Shown: positions 11,356 to 22,977 of the stretch, piece by piece | How positions within the stretch are numbered: the first letter of the stretch is position 1 | How the letters are laid out: each line of letters begins with the position of its first letter | NCBI GenBank assembly: GCA_015143295.1 | Contig: CM026571.1 | Span: 8,746,501-8,810,500, forward strand | DNA: 64,000 bases | From: Tetracentron sinense | Taxonomy: Eukaryota > Streptophyta > Magnoliopsida > Trochodendrales > Trochodendraceae | Reading direction: 5' to 3' | The notes under the pieces: generated by a model | Database searches by the model: none | Seen by the model: only the letters and a program-made list of their open reading frames with translations | Told to the model about the DNA's origin: nothing | Made by a program: the position numbers and the translations under genes

Positions 11356-12885
11356 TATGAGTTAATGGATTTAAAAACCATTTCTCTCGATGTCTTGTAC
11401 TCCACATTTCGACTCAGACCTTTAGTAAACGGATCTGTCAGGTTTGGTAAAAGACCTGATACATAAAACAATGATTACTCATTTTTTAAGTAGTTCCTTT
11501 CGTAGTTATGCCTTAGACCAATATGTCTAGATTTTTTATTATATGTTTTACAATAGGCCTTTGATAGTGTGGCTTCACTATCACAGTGTATAAAAACTGA
11601 TGGCAATGGTTTTACCATTAATGAAATTTCTAGCATTAAATTCTTTAGCCACTCTGCCTCCTTGCTGCAAGCCGCTAATACAACAAATTCCGATTCCATT
11701 GTGGAATGAGTTGAGCATGTTTGCTTCTTTGATCCACAAGAGATCGCGGCTTCACCTATAGTGAATATCCACCCACTTGTGGATTTAAAATCATCAGAGT
11801 TCCAACTAACATCATAATATCCTTCTAATACATATGGAAAACTAGAAAAATGTAATGCATAATTCATTGAATACTTTAAATATGTAAAGATGCGAGTTAA
11901 AGCATTCTAATGTATATATTCAGGATTAGAAGTGAATCTACTCAATTTTCCCGCATCATATGCAATGTTAGGTCTAATACAATGCATTGCATACATTACC
12001 TATTTGACTTGCATATTTAAATTGTAAAATACATCTACCTTCATTTTTAATTAACTTCATATTAGTATCATATGATGTAGATGCCAAATCCATATCAATA
12101 TAATTATACTTTTTAAGTATCTTTTCACAGTAATGTGATTGAGACAATATTATTTTATTTTTATTTCTTATTATCTTAATTCCTAAGATAACATCTACAA
12201 TACCCATATATTTCATATCAAATACAGATTTCAAGAAACTTTTGGTCTCTTCTATCACATTTATATTTGTTCAAAAAAGTAACAAATCATCCACATATAA
12301 AACTTACTATAACTTATCAGATTCATTTACTTTAAATCCAAAATCTAAAATAATTTCATCAAATCTATTGTGCCATTGTTTAGGAGCTTGTTTTATACCA
12401 TCTAAAGATTTAGTTAATTTACGTACTTTGTTTTCATTTATAAGTAAAACAAGTCATTCAGGTTGATCTATATAAATCTCTTCCTCTAAACTTCCATTTA
12501 GAAAAGTGGTTTTAACATCCATTTGGTGAATTATCAATTTTATGAATTGAAGCTAGAGCAATTAAACATCTAATGGTAATAAGACAAGCTATAGGTGCAA
12601 AAGTATCAAAGAAGTTTATTCCTTCCTTTTGTCTATATCCCTTAGCAACTAATCTTCCTTTAAAATTTTCAGTTGAACCATCAATTATTAGTTTTCTCTT
12701 GAAGATCCATTTATTACCTATGGTCTTTGATCTTGGAAGTAAGGTTATAAGTTTCCAAGTTTGATTTGACATTAATGAATCCATTTCATCATTAATGGCT
12801 TCCTTCCAAGAATCTACATCTCTTTAGTTAATTGCTTCTTGAAATGTCAAAGGATCATTATCTATGTTTAGACAATATAGATATT
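11356..12885 (-). pseudogene. Copia-B reverse transcriptase and RNase H
   Basis: On the minus strand, 12512-12784 encodes the start of RT (TWKLITLLPRSKTIGNKWIF, then KGRLVAKGYRQKEGINFFDT). The YVDDLLLF box lies near 12270-12300. Then come 11974-12258 (SQSHYCEKILKKYNYIDMDL) and RNase H at 11475-11867 (SWNSDDFKSTSGWIFTIG, STMESEFVVLAACSKEAEWL). The end of the frame is near 11358. Frames are broken by stops and shifts but are better kept than in Copia-A. Confidence 0.9.
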
Positions 12886-13658
12886 TGTAAGGGATAAAAT
12901 TCGTAATTGAATCTTGTGTTGTGGCAAAAAGCATGTTTTCGGTGTTAAACATTGGATACGAGCTTATATGTGTTTTTGAGTACGTATTCGTTGCGTGTAT
13001 AACAATGAACTCATTGTGCTCTTCACAACGAGAACGTTGTTCTCTAGACAACGAACCCGTAGTCATCAAGGCAACGGTATCGTCCTCGTTGTGAACAACG
13101 AGCCCGCGCTTTATGTCGACAACGGGACCGACTTTTAGGAGCCGATCCTCAGGAGGCGATCGTTTGTCTCTGACGTTAGGTGGAAAGCACTATCTTGACA
13201 TTTATTGCTAGTCACCTCAGGTGGGTTTTCGATCCACAAACCGACTTAGAAATTGTAGGCACCCGCGTGTGCTGCATTCGTCATCAAATATGTCTGACAT
13301 ATTTGGTAATACGTGGCAAGCTTATGACATGGTCATCCAAGTCATCAATGGTCATCTATGGGCATCCTAAGCTTAACCTATAAATACCCCAGACTCCCAG
13401 TGCATCAGGATCGATCAAGGAATATCTGAATATAGTGTCTTAAATTTCACCTTAGTGCTCTAAACTCTCAGTGTTTCAGTGCCTTTGTGATTTATAAGTT
13501 ACCTCATTCATTTAACTGACTTTATCATCGGAGTTGTTTCAGGGTGCGAACCCGCCTCCTCTTCTTTTGTTGTTTTTAATCTCAGATAAAAGTTACTCTA
13601 ACCACTCTACCAGCCAAACAACTATTGATGTGCTAAATCCGGGAAATTTTCCCCCACA
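12886..13658 (+). repeat. 5' LTR of Gypsy-1
   Basis: Runs from TGTAAGGGATAAAATTCG to TTTTCCCCCACA. The part near 13010-13130 is packed with ACAACG/CGTTGT motifs in both directions. A TATA box CTATAAATA lies at 13378-13386. It shares its first 20 or so bases and the TATA region with the Gypsy-2 LTR. Confidence 0.93.
13378..13386 (+). promoter_or_regulatory. TATA box of Gypsy-1 5' LTR
   Basis: CTATAAATA is followed by a short C-rich run. The same block occurs in the 3' LTR at about 18621 and in both Gypsy-2 LTRs (44994 and 58083). Its conservation and position, about 270 bp before the LTR end, suit the U3 promoter. Confidence 0.7.
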
Positions 13659-13662
13659 AAAA

Positions 13663-13680
13663 TGGTGCCGTCTGTGAGAA
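13663..13680 (+). other. Primer-binding site of Gypsy-1
   Basis: TGGTGCCGTCTGTGAGAA starts a few bases after the LTR and matches the Gypsy-2 site TGGGGCCGTCTGTGGGAA in 16 of 18 positions. TGG at the start fits the CCA end of a tRNA primer. I have not assigned the tRNA. Confidence 0.7.
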
Positions 13681-13721
13681 AGTGATAAGTTGATTCAAAG
13701 ACTCCTTGCTTCTCTACCACC

Positions 13722-14209
13722 ATGTCCGACCATTTTCCTATCTCACCGATGGATGAACAGGCCCCAGAGCCAGAGCTATCTCAAGCAGAGCAGATTATCA
13801 TGCTACTGCAATACCAGCAATCTCTCTTGACGCAGCTTACCAACCGCAGCAGTTGTTGTAGGAACAGATCGAGGTTTGGGCACAAGCATCAAATCTTGCG
13901 TTACTTTAGGGCGACGGTCATCGGCCAGCAGAACGGCGTCCCTCCAGGCGAGCCGACCCGATATTGTTCACTGCTCGCCCTGCCGCGATCATGCGGGCTA
14001 TAGAGGATGATCCGAACTTTGAATGGCCGTCTCGTCTCAGTCAGGACATCACCAAAGGACCTCGAGCGCGAGAGTATTGCCAGTATCATAAGAGCCATGG
14101 TCATACAACCAACCGCTGCTGCAATTTAAAGGCTTATCTGGAGAGCCTGGCATAAGAAGGCTTCTTAGCCGAGTTTGTACTTCGTACTGATGAGTCAGAG
14201 ATCCCATGA
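13722..14209 (+). pseudogene. Gypsy-1 gag remnant with the core deleted
   Basis: The N-terminus (13722 on: MSDHFPISPMDEQ, then LLQYQQSLL) corresponds to the Gypsy-2 gag start. It then jumps, in another frame, to the segment after the gag core: PAAIMRAIEDDPNFEWPSRL, then YCQYHKSHGHTTNRCCNLKA. That is the C-x2-H-x3-GH-x4-C pattern seen in Tat-lineage gag. The conserved retrotransposon gag domain present in Gypsy-2 (45925-46557) is absent. The frame ends with a stop at 14207-14209. Confidence 0.8.
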
Positions 14210-15120
14210 CTTGGGGATATCGCTGTACTCGTGTTTTGCGTTCCCTTTTGAACCTGTTTGTTGTGTATCCAGCTGAGATATCAGCTGGTGTAGGGCTTTT
14301 TGTACTGTCCTTTCTTTCTTTTTTCTTTATGTGAATTATCTAAATAAATCCTTTTTGCTTTGTTTAATGTTGTATGAAACATGTGTACTTCGCAAAATCT
14401 TTCATCCGTCGAGATATTATGAGCGTGAGAAAAGAGGAGAAAAAACAGTGCAAATGCATCTTCGGTGTTATTATAACCTTGTTCTCGTTGTCGAGATGAT
14501 AGACTTATCGTCACGGTATCGTTGATACGAGCTCGTTCTTGTTGTCTATTTGTTCATTCTTGGTGTTCGATGTCTTCAACAATCATATCACCACGGACTA
14601 GTGTTTGCAAAAAGTTTCGGTACAAATTCAGAGCCATATCAAAGAAAATTCTGGAGCCGTGTCAAAAGTGAATATTCGAGCCGTATCAGAGTGAATTCAA
14701 TTTCAGTGACTTAACGGGAGTGAATTAAATTTCAAACACTCAAGAGAGTGAATTTAATTTCAAAAAACAAGTATATGAGTTCGTGCCGTTATAAATCCCG
14801 CTACGATGACATCGAACGCCGCTATGACGACATCGAACCCCTCTACAGTATATTAAAGTATCTTCTCCAAGCATGTTCTGGTGTCTCTTCAATATCTATT
14901 TTTAGTGCTTTATATTTTGGTGATTGACAAACAAAGATTTCAGTGATTGACAGACAAAGAAAGGTCATCGAGGTGAGTATAAATCAATTTAAATTTACTG
15001 CATTGGTTACATATAGTGTGCATATATTATATATTCGTTGTGAGAAGTTCCGATAAGTATGGTATGACAAGCAAAGTTACATATCCAAAGCATCGTCTAG
15101 AGCAAAAACAACAAGTATCA
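14210..15120. other. Gypsy-1 spacer between gag remnant and antisense gene
   Basis: No frame resembling pol. There are short degenerate repeats: AGTGAATT-AATTTCA units near 14690-14765 and a GACGACATCGAAC unit repeated near 14806-14840. It lies downstream of the antisense gene, so it may hold that gene's 3' end. Confidence 0.5.
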
Positions 15121-17348
15121 TTATACAACAGAGTTATCTTCAATATTTACAATTTCGGTCATTAAAGGATCATTAGGGGGAGTAGGTATAGTTGGAGCTG
15201 GTTCAGTGGGCAGAGGAGGTTCCTTGGTTTCTTCGGTTTCTTTTATCTCATCATCCCGAGTATTATCCTGAGCAGGAGATTCAGAATCAAAATCATTAAG
15301 TCTTCCTTGTTCTCGGAGCTGCCGCATTATGATTTCTTCAGTTTCTTTGCGGTCTTCATCTAGTAGCTGATCCATTTGAGTTTGGAAATGAATATGGAGG
15401 GACTCCGTGAGAGCATCTTCGGCAGCTTCAATTTCTTTCTCTTTTGAAGCTGGAGCTTCGTCAAGCTGTTTTGCCAAAATCTCTTTTTTAGCTTCAGATG
15501 CTTCAAGACGTCGGCGCAGTGTGTTTAGAACTTCATCCACCTCGCTTCTCTGATACACAACATTTTCTGCTTGCTCCAGTGCCTTCTTCTCCCTTTCTTC
15601 TGCATTACGAGTCTCTTGCCGAGCTACGTCTCGTTGTGTTATCATCAGAGCAAGTTTATCTTTGGCAGACTTTAGTTCTGATTGAGTTTTCTCCAGCTCG
15701 TATTGCCATTTCTTTTCTTCACCTGTTCCTTTCTTCTCGAGCTCGTTAACTCGTGTTGTTAAGCCGGTGGACGTGTTCCGGACATTATTGTAATCTTCGT
15801 ATAGTCCAGCCAGCATATTATTCATCTGGGCCAAAGAAGTATCGTTAGTATGAAGTTTTACAAATTAGTAGCCAGAACAGATAAAACTCGAGTTCTTACC
15901 GTGGCAACAGCTCGGGATGCAGCACCAAACTTTCCCATGAAGTGCATATTATTTGTCGCAGTAATATCTTCCGGAAGCCTTGTTGCAAATAGCATGGATG
16001 TGGCTATATAATCATGGTCCATTGTCGTATGAGCAACGGTAGGGTGTGGATATCCTCGTGAAAAGGTAGGAATCCATTGCGCAACCTCTCTGTCTGTTGT
16101 CCCTTTTTCTTGAGGTGGTGCAGACGATGAGGCAGTGTTGGGATTTGGAGCAGTAGCGGTGATGGCAGGGGTCAGTGCAAGAACAGGTGTAGCAGTAGTG
16201 GTTCGAATTCTAGTAACCAGAGGTTGATCATCCTCCAGTAGATCGTCGGAGCCAAAGAGTTCCTCATCGCTGTTTATTTCTGGCAGCGCAAACGTTGTAA
16301 TAGTCGACTTTACGCCCTGTTGAGCTTGAAGTCTTTTGTCGTATTCTGCTTTGCGTTGAGCTCGTTTTGCCTTCAGCTATTTGAGAGCATCGTCTCTCTT
16401 TTCCGCCTTTTTTTTCCGTTATGGTGAGTTGGGAAGAACTGGTAGATCTGGGAGCTCGTGATGTTCGATGCAGGTGAGGCATGCGATCAACCATTCTTCC
16501 TCCGAGTTGTCCTGGAGCAGCAGCAGTAGTATTAGGTTGAGAAATATAATCCGTGGCAACTGTAGACTCCGATGTTGGTAGTGGCCTCCAGGTAATATAC
16601 TCTTCTCCTTTCTCTTGACGAATATTTCGTAATCGTTGTTACTCTGCAGGAGTAAGTTCTGTATAGCGCAACCTGGAGATTTTTGTACAAAAGAGGTTAT
16701 TTTCAGTTATCGCAGATATATATAAATGTAGTAATAGTGAGTAGAGCAGAATAACAACCTGAGGAGAATTTGTTGGGAACGGGTTGATCAATCTCATCCC
16801 CCCAAGCACCAGAAATGATGAAAGGCATTCCCTTCCAATTTTTGTCTATATCGGGGAAGTGCATAACAATGTCCGTAATTTTGGCTCGTTGATTCCAGGC
16901 GAAATACGTCTTATCGCCATCTTCAGGAAATTTCCGGCATTTCACAGTATGACGGAAATGGAAGATATGCCTGGGTTCTATATTGTATCCATCTCTGTTG
17001 AATTTAGTCATCAGAGATATATTTGTAAAACCTAGGGTGCATCTGTCTAGGGGCTACTTGCAGGGCAGAAAGGACTTCATCGACAACGGGTTCTAATGGG
17101 AATCGTAATCCAGCTTCAAACTGAGCAGTATACGCAGTGGTGTAGGAAGAAAGGTAGTCAGGATGGACGTCTCCTTCGTTTAGATGAAGATAGACATATG
17201 GAGGAATCTTGTATCTAGTTCTATAGAAATCAAGAATGTATCTATCTACTGGTTTGGGTAAGGGAGCAGGAGCAACTATATTTTGGGGAGTATTATCAGT
17301 CTGAGCAATTTCTTCATCACTCTCAATCCTAACTATTTCAGTCGACAT
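15121..17348 (-). CDS. Antisense gene of Gypsy-1 (gypsy-type transposon domain plus coiled coil), probably spliced
   Basis: Minus-strand exons read as 17348-16759, 16672-15900 and 15825-15121, with GT-AG introns of 86 and 74 bp. Exon 1 starts MSTEIVRIESDEEI and carries [20 protein letters not shown] and HIFHFRHTVKCR, which resemble the plant 'putative gypsy type transposon' family. One base appears lost near 17005-17011, shifting the frame. Exon 2 is Ser/Pro/Thr-rich with a stop after LTPAE. Exon 3 encodes about 235 residues without a stop: a long Glu/Lys/Gln coiled coil and an acidic tail. The product would probably be a soluble structural or DNA-associated protein; its role is unknown. The same layout occurs in Gypsy-2. 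Family placement is from memory of motifs, not a search. Confidence 0.65.
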
Positions 17349-17604
17349 GGTAAGAAGGTTATGGCTAATAAAAGCTAATAAAAGAGCAAATGGGGCAAAC
17401 GAAGGAGTAATATGTCAAATATACTATGAATAGCAAGAATAATGAAACAGAAGCAGAACAACAGCAAAGGAGATCTTACCACAGCGAATGTTCTGCAAAT
17501 TCTTTGAGTGAGAAGGTTCGAAGTTACAAATTGTTGGAGAGATGCAAATCCGGCAAAGTAACAGTGCAAATAACTCAAAGTGAAGAAGACGAAGGTCCAT
17601 GCAT

Positions 17605-17613
17605 CTTATATAG
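17605..17613 (-). promoter_or_regulatory. Candidate TATA box for the Gypsy-1 antisense gene
   Basis: On the minus strand this reads CTATATAAG, about 257-265 bp before the antisense ATG at 17348. Gypsy-2 has a TATA-like box at a similar distance before its antisense ATG. Position and sequence suit a promoter, but no transcript data are available. Confidence 0.5.
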
Positions 17614-18128
17614 ATGGTGCCAAAATGTAAAAGACTGACTTAGCCTTAAATCTCAGCCATACACGTGAGCGCATGATGGGGTAAGACGGTCATTTCCATA
17701 AAAATCAAAATATAATGTATCAGATTAACTATTTTTGTAGGACGTATTAGCTTTCATGATGCATCTCGGCCGTACACATCAATAATATGGGGGGCTAGAT
17801 CGTCTTTTTACAAAGACAGAATAACCGTCGAAGCAAACGAATCGTCTCGGGTTCCATAAAAGTCATGATAACCAGTTTGCCATGCATTAATGAGGCGTGA
17901 TGTATTTGAGACGTGCTATAGTGGTTTCGGCGATATATCTTCGCGTATAATGCAAGCCAGAGATCAAGAACATCAGAGCATACATAACGAAGTTTGCACA
18001 AATGGGGCTAAAAATATAGAGATCTAAGAGCGGAGTGCAATTAACGTGGCATACGGTAATTTTCTTCTGGAATGCTGAGAGGTTTATGATGTTTCGAACT
18101 ACGTTCAAAGCATCATAAATGGGCTAAT

Positions 18129-18897
18129 TGTAAGGGATAAAATTCGTAATTGAATCTTGGGTTGTGGCAAAAAACATGTTTTCGGTGTTAAACGTTGGAT
18201 ACGAGGTTATATGTGTTTTTGAGTACGTATTCGTTGCGTGTATAACAACGAACTCGTTGTGTTCTTCACAACGAGAATGTTGTTCTTTAGACAACGAACC
18301 TGTAGTCATCAAGGCAACGGTATCGTCCTCGTTGTGAACAACGAGCCCGCGCTTTATGTCGACAACGGGACCGACTTTTAGGAGCCGATCCTCAGGAGGC
18401 GATCGTTTGTCTCTGACATTAGGTGGAAAGCACTGTCTTGACATTTATTGCTAGTCACCTCAGGTGGGTTTTCGATCTACAAACCGACTTAGAAATTGTA
18501 GGCTCCCGCATGTGCTGCCTTCGTCATCAAATATGTCTGACATATTTGGTAATACGTGGCAAGCTTATGACATGGTCATCCAAGTCATCGATGGTCATCA
18601 ATGGGCATCTCAAGCTTAACCTATAAATACCCGGACTCCTAGTGCATCAAGATCGATAAAGGAATATTTGAATATAGTGCCTTAAATTTCACCTTAGTGT
18701 TCTAAACTCTCAGTGTTTCAGTGCCTTTGTGATTTATAAGTTACCTCCTTCATTTAACTGACTTTATCATCAGAGTTGTTTCAGGGTGCGAACCCGCCTC
18801 TTCTTTTGTTGTTTTTAATCTCAGATAAAAGTTACTTTGACCACTCTACCAACCAAACAACTACTGATGTGCCGAACCCGGGAAATGTTCCCCCACA
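18129..18897 (+). repeat. 3' LTR of Gypsy-1
   Basis: A near copy of 12886-13658, starting TGTAAGGGATAAAATTCG and ending CCCCCACA. A short polypurine-like run (AAATGGGCTAAT, 18117-18128) precedes it. Few differences from the 5' LTR are visible, so Gypsy-1 is younger than the Copia elements around it. Confidence 0.93.
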
Positions 18898-20380
18898 ATA
18901 TTCATGAACAAAATCATCTCTATCCCCTTTTATTAAATAATATAGAAAATAATCACTTCCTAAATTAGTTTCTTTTCTAGCCCTTTTACTTCTTCTAAGT
19001 TTTGGGGTTGGTTCTGGATTTTGTTCTTGATCTTTAATTATATCATTTTGAGTATTTTCCGTGATTGGAATTTTTGTTATATTTCTATTAATACTATGGT
19101 TAACATTTTCTTGACTTGGCTTTGTCATAAAAGAAGTTTAATGAAAAACAACATCTCTTGATTCGATGATAGAATATTTATTTATCACTTGGTTATTATC
19201 TACAACCATAAATCTATATGTTATGTTATTCTAACTATACCCAATGAATACACATTCAATGACCCTTTGACTAAGCTTTGGTCTTTTAGGATCTGATAAT
19301 CTTACTAATGCCTTGCACCCCCCACACTTTAAGATAGTGTAGACTTGGTGCTCTTCCCATCATCATTTCAAATGGAGTTTTATCCAAGTTCTTATTTGGA
19401 ATTCTGTTTAGTACATGGACAATAGTTAATAGTGCTCCACCCTATAAATTTAAACCAAGATTAGAATTACATAACATTTATCATTTTACCTAATGTTCTA
19501 TTTATTCTTTCAGCTATTCCATTTTGTTGTGGAATATATGGGGCTGTAAATTCATGTCAAATTCCTTGGCTTTCACAGAATGCATTAAATTCATTTAAAA
19601 TGTATTCTCCTCCCCTATCAGATCTTAATGTTTTTATCTTGATATCTTATTAATTTTCTACATATGCTTTATAAGTTTTAAACTTATCTAAAGCTTCACT
19701 TTTATCTTGAATTAAATACCCTTGAGTGAACTTAGAACAATCATCAATAAAATTAATAAAATATATTTTTCCTCCTCTTGTAGTAATGTTTGATAAATCA
19801 CATAAATCATAATGTATTAATTCTAAAACATTAGATTTCCTTACTACATTTTTGAATGACTTCTAGTTATTTAGTCTTAGCACATATTTCACATTTATAA
19901 ACATTTAATTTTCAAGTGAATGAATCAAATTTAATCTAGCATGCCATTAATTAAATGAGTCAACCATATACGTAGAATAAGAAATTTCATTTATTTTAAC
20001 ATAGCCAACACTGGCTTTGAATAACCCTCCTAAGGCATAGCCTTTTCCAACATACTTCCCTTTCTTAGAGAGAATAAACTTAACATACTCGAATCCTAAC
20101 TTAAAACCATGCTTTACTAATAAGCTGATTGATACAAGATTCTTTCTGACTTCAGGAACATGTAAGACATGCCAAGTAACTATCTTTCTAGAAGTGAAGT
20201 CCAATTCCACTTTCCCATGTCCTTCAATCTTAGCCGTAGAAGAATTTCCCATGTAGAGACTTTGATCTTCCGATGCCTTTTCTTAGGAGGAGAACATGAA
20301 ATGGTTGTTGCATACATGTCTAGTAGCATTTGTGTCTACACCCACCATTCGTTTTCATCTCTTATAAGGTTCACTTTAGA
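18898..20380 (-). pseudogene. Copia-B integrase and protease
   Basis: Reading down the minus strand: protease/pre-integrase at 20252-19947 (MGNSSTAKIEGHGKVELDFT, HVPEVRKNLVSISLL). The integrase core lies between about 19930 and 19480 in broken frames (QQNGIAERINR near 19500 carries the catalytic Glu). The C-terminal integrase part at 19128-18832 includes PKLRRSKRARKETNLGSDY. Gypsy-1 follows at 18897. Several stops are present. Confidence 0.88.
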
Positions 20381-21244
20381 AAGCACTGCAGCCAATTTTT
20401 CTTCAACTTCATTTGTTCGGCTTTTCTTGAAGTGTCAGCGATCCCTTTTAAAGTGTTTAGGCTTCCCATAATGGTAGCAAACCCCCTTCTTGGGTTTCTT
20501 GTCCTTAGTATTCTTTTTCTTGTCATTCTATTGGTAAAAGTGTTTCGATTTCTATTTCTTCTTTACTAGGTTCTTAAATATTCTGAACCATTCGCCTTGG
20601 AAACAAGTTTAATTTGTTCCTACAATTTATCCCTCAATCTTGCCTCTTCCTCAATTCGTAGATGCTTGAGAAGATCATTCATAGTCATTTCTTCCTTAGT
20701 GTGCTTAAGGGTCTTCCGGTTTTCCTTCCATTAAAAGTGGTAGTTTTGCTACAACCGCTTTAACAAAGAAGAATTCCTTAAAGATGGCTCCTTCTGTAAT
20801 TAGGTTATTTATAATAACCTGAAACTCATGAACCTGTTCAAGAATTGGTTTTTCATCAATCATTTTAAAATTTTAAAACTGACTTACAAAATAGGAGCGA
20901 TATCCTTCATCCTCAGTTTTGTACTTCTTTTCCAGTGCCTCCCAGAGTTCTTTTACAGTCTTTGTGTATTGATAAACATCGAACAGGGAGTCTGCCAAAT
21001 AGTTGGGGATGTGGCCACGACTCGGCTTCCCACTTTTGTTTCTTCCTGATTCCTTCAATGGTGGAATCATCTGTTGCGGTAGGACAGACTGTAGTCAGAA
21101 CAGTTACTACATTGAGAGATGTGAGGAAGAAATGTATCTTCTGTTGCCAGTGTTTGAAGTGTGCTCCATCAAAGTTTTCAAGCCTTGGCAGGTTCGGATT
21201 GGTCTGCACTTGATTTTTGGATGCCAGGAGAATACAGTTTAAAT
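20381..21244 (-). pseudogene. Copia-B gag
   Basis: Minus-strand frames matching Copia-A gag: LPRLENFDGAHFKHWQQKIH near 21190, a middle section in broken frames, and a zinc-knuckle-like CYHYGKPKHFKRDR near 20440-20480 in which the last Cys is replaced. Several stops are present, so it is not functional. Confidence 0.85.
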
Positions 21245-21909
21245 TTTTGGAAATTGTTTCCAGAAATTGAAGATAACACCAACAAATAGAGATCCGAGTC
21301 GTAGACAATACTGTCTTTAAACTGTATTCGTCCCAACACAAGATCAGCAAATGGGCCCAACAAATCAGTTTTAGGATACAACGGACACTGCTTGAAAGTT
21401 GTTTAACAGATTTAGTTTGTTGTACTAAACTCTGTTACAGAACACTAAATACCTACAAAGTTTGCTAAGACAGAATGTAAATTTCGAAGTGCTTAAAAAC
21501 CCATGAAAGGACTCTATTTATAGAGGTTAAGACATCTTTTCGAAAAGACACAATGATTAGAGAAAGGTTTCAAACAATCAAAAAACCCAACAGTCATAAT
21601 CAAAATTGTTTTTGGACTTGTTTGAAAATATTTCAATAGGAAGGATAAAAAAGATAATTTATGTTTTCTTATAACCTAGCCTGCCCGACTCGACTCGGCT
21701 TGGCGCGCACACGTGTGGTTTTGAGCATAGTAATGGCACATGGGTATAGGGGGAAGGGTAATAAATTCCAATGCCCCTTGAAGGCCCAAGCCTTCTTCCA
21801 ACACTACCTTATATATACTTGATAAAGTATTAGTAGTTTTCCGATGTGGGACTAAACATTTGCATTGAAAACAATACCCACAAAAGAAACACATTTAAAA
21901 TATCCAACA
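21245..21909 (-). repeat. 5' LTR of Copia-B
   Basis: The reverse complement of the Copia-A LTR type, 665 bp. Its outer end is ATATCCAACA at 21909 and its inner end TTTTGGAAATTG at 21245. The inner TG has decayed to TT. Confidence 0.92.
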
Positions 21910-22149
21910 TCTATACACTGTGATAGTGAAGCCACACTATTAAAGACCTATTGTAAAACATATAATGGAAAATCTAGACATATTGGTCTAAGGCATAGCT
22001 ATGTTAGGGAATTACTCAAAAAAGGAGAAATCTCTGTATTAAGTATCAGGTCTTTACAAAACCTTGCGGATCTGTTTACTAAAGGTCTAGGTCTAAATGG
22101 AGTGTACAAAATATCAAGAGAAATGGGATTAAAATCCATTAACTCATAG
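21910..22149 (+). pseudogene. C-terminus of Copia-A RNase H after the nested element
   Basis: Continues the frame broken at 10970: IHCDSEATLLKTYCKTYNGK, RHIGLRHSYVRELLKKGEIS, then the conserved DLFTKGL end of Copia polyproteins and a stop after SINS at 22147-22149. It is intact as a fragment but separated from its N-terminus by 10.9 kb. Confidence 0.92.
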
Positions 22150-22224
22150 GAATCACTTATAGTAAAAACCCAACCTAATATTCATTAGGTTCAATGGGTA
22201 GAACAACCTAATATCCTTCCTGGG

Positions 22225-22530
22225 GCGATAGGTAATAACTTGGACTCTTTGGAAGGAGAGGAATAAGAGGGTATTTGAGGATGCATCCTTGACCATTCCC
22301 CAGATCCAGGCGCGGATGTTAGTTTCATCTTGGTGCCGTTAAGAGGAATTGGGGGAATCCTTGGGGGGATAAATTTTTCTTATAGTCATGTGATGGTGGG
22401 GTTTGTAATCGTTGTTTGCGTCTTTTCCTTTTGTTTCTTTTTTGGTTTACTTTTTGTGAACCTTGAACTATGTTTTCCTCATTTTTGTTTATATATAAGA
22501 TGTTTATTGATAAAAAATATCTATAAATAT
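22225..22530 (+). mobile_element. LINE 3'-end fragment in Copia-A 3' noncoding region
   Basis: Encodes WTLWKERNKRVFEDASLT, close to the end of LINE-1 (WALWKERNRRVFEN). A T-rich 3' noncoding tail follows and ends near GATAAAAAA. It is a very short, 5'-truncated insertion. Its exact borders are uncertain because Copia-B has lost the matching region. Confidence 0.7.
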
Positions 22531-22977
22531 GTGATTGAAATTGTACAAACATACACTTTAGATCTGTAATAACAAAAGAGAGGTTGAGCGATGGCTCTTA
22601 ATAGGTCTATAACTAAATGTTGAAGTGTACCAGTTATAGTTACATTTTTAATAGATCTACCTATGTAGGTGTGGATGTTTGACCGCTTCTAAAGTGAGAA
22701 ACAACTTTTTCATTAAACACTCACATAAATCGAGATTAAAGCATAGGGCCGTAAAAGTGCTAACGTAAATGAACTCTAGAACCTTTAACAAAAGTATGTG
22801 TATACATAGTCCCGTCCACCAACAAGTGTAAGCACTTCAAGACTAAGGTCACTGAAAACATGGTGGATTTTGACTTAAGTGATGGTTAAAGTTTGGAAGA
22901 CACTATTCATTGAAAGATTTCTCATAGTTTGCTCAGAAATTCCTTTTATTTTTATTTTATTTAAAATAGTGGGGGAA
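22531..22977 (+). other. Copia-A 3' noncoding region and polypurine tract
   Basis: No ORF of note. The purine run AGTGGGGGAA at 22968-22977 lies directly before the 3' LTR, the right place for the polypurine tract that primes plus-strand DNA synthesis. Confidence 0.7.

Larger units (their letters stand above)
12886..18897 (+). mobile_element. Gypsy-1: non-autonomous Tat-like Gypsy element with an antisense gene
   Basis: LTRs at 12886-13658 and 18129-18897 are nearly the same length and differ at few sites. ATATT at 12881-12885 and 18898-18902 is a perfect target duplication. The 4.5-kb interior has a primer-binding site, a shortened gag remnant (13722-14209), a spacer and a minus-strand gene (17348 to 15121). 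Protease, RT, RNase H and integrase are all missing. LTR ends and gag match Gypsy-2, which retains pol, so this is a deletion derivative that would depend on enzymes from such a relative. Confidence 0.94.
10971..21909 (-). mobile_element. Copia-B: same family, inverted, inserted into Copia-A RNase H
   Basis: It begins TGTTGGAAAT at 10971 and ends ATATCCAACA at 21909. The flanks TCAAT (10966-10970) and TCTAT (21910-21914) are a 4-of-5 target duplication, and removing the element restores Copia-A RNase H (compare the continuous Copia-B copy near 11575-11600). The interior reads on the minus strand: gag, protease and integrase (21244 to 18898), then RT and RNase H (12885 to 11356). Gypsy-1 sits between at 12886-18897. 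Its own 3' LTR is shortened. It keeps a YVDDLLLF box but has stops elsewhere. Confidence 0.95.

Noticed and set aside
16784..17035. 83-residue plus-strand frame in Gypsy-1
   Set aside because: Shadow of exon 1 of the antisense gene, which has the homologue in Gypsy-2.
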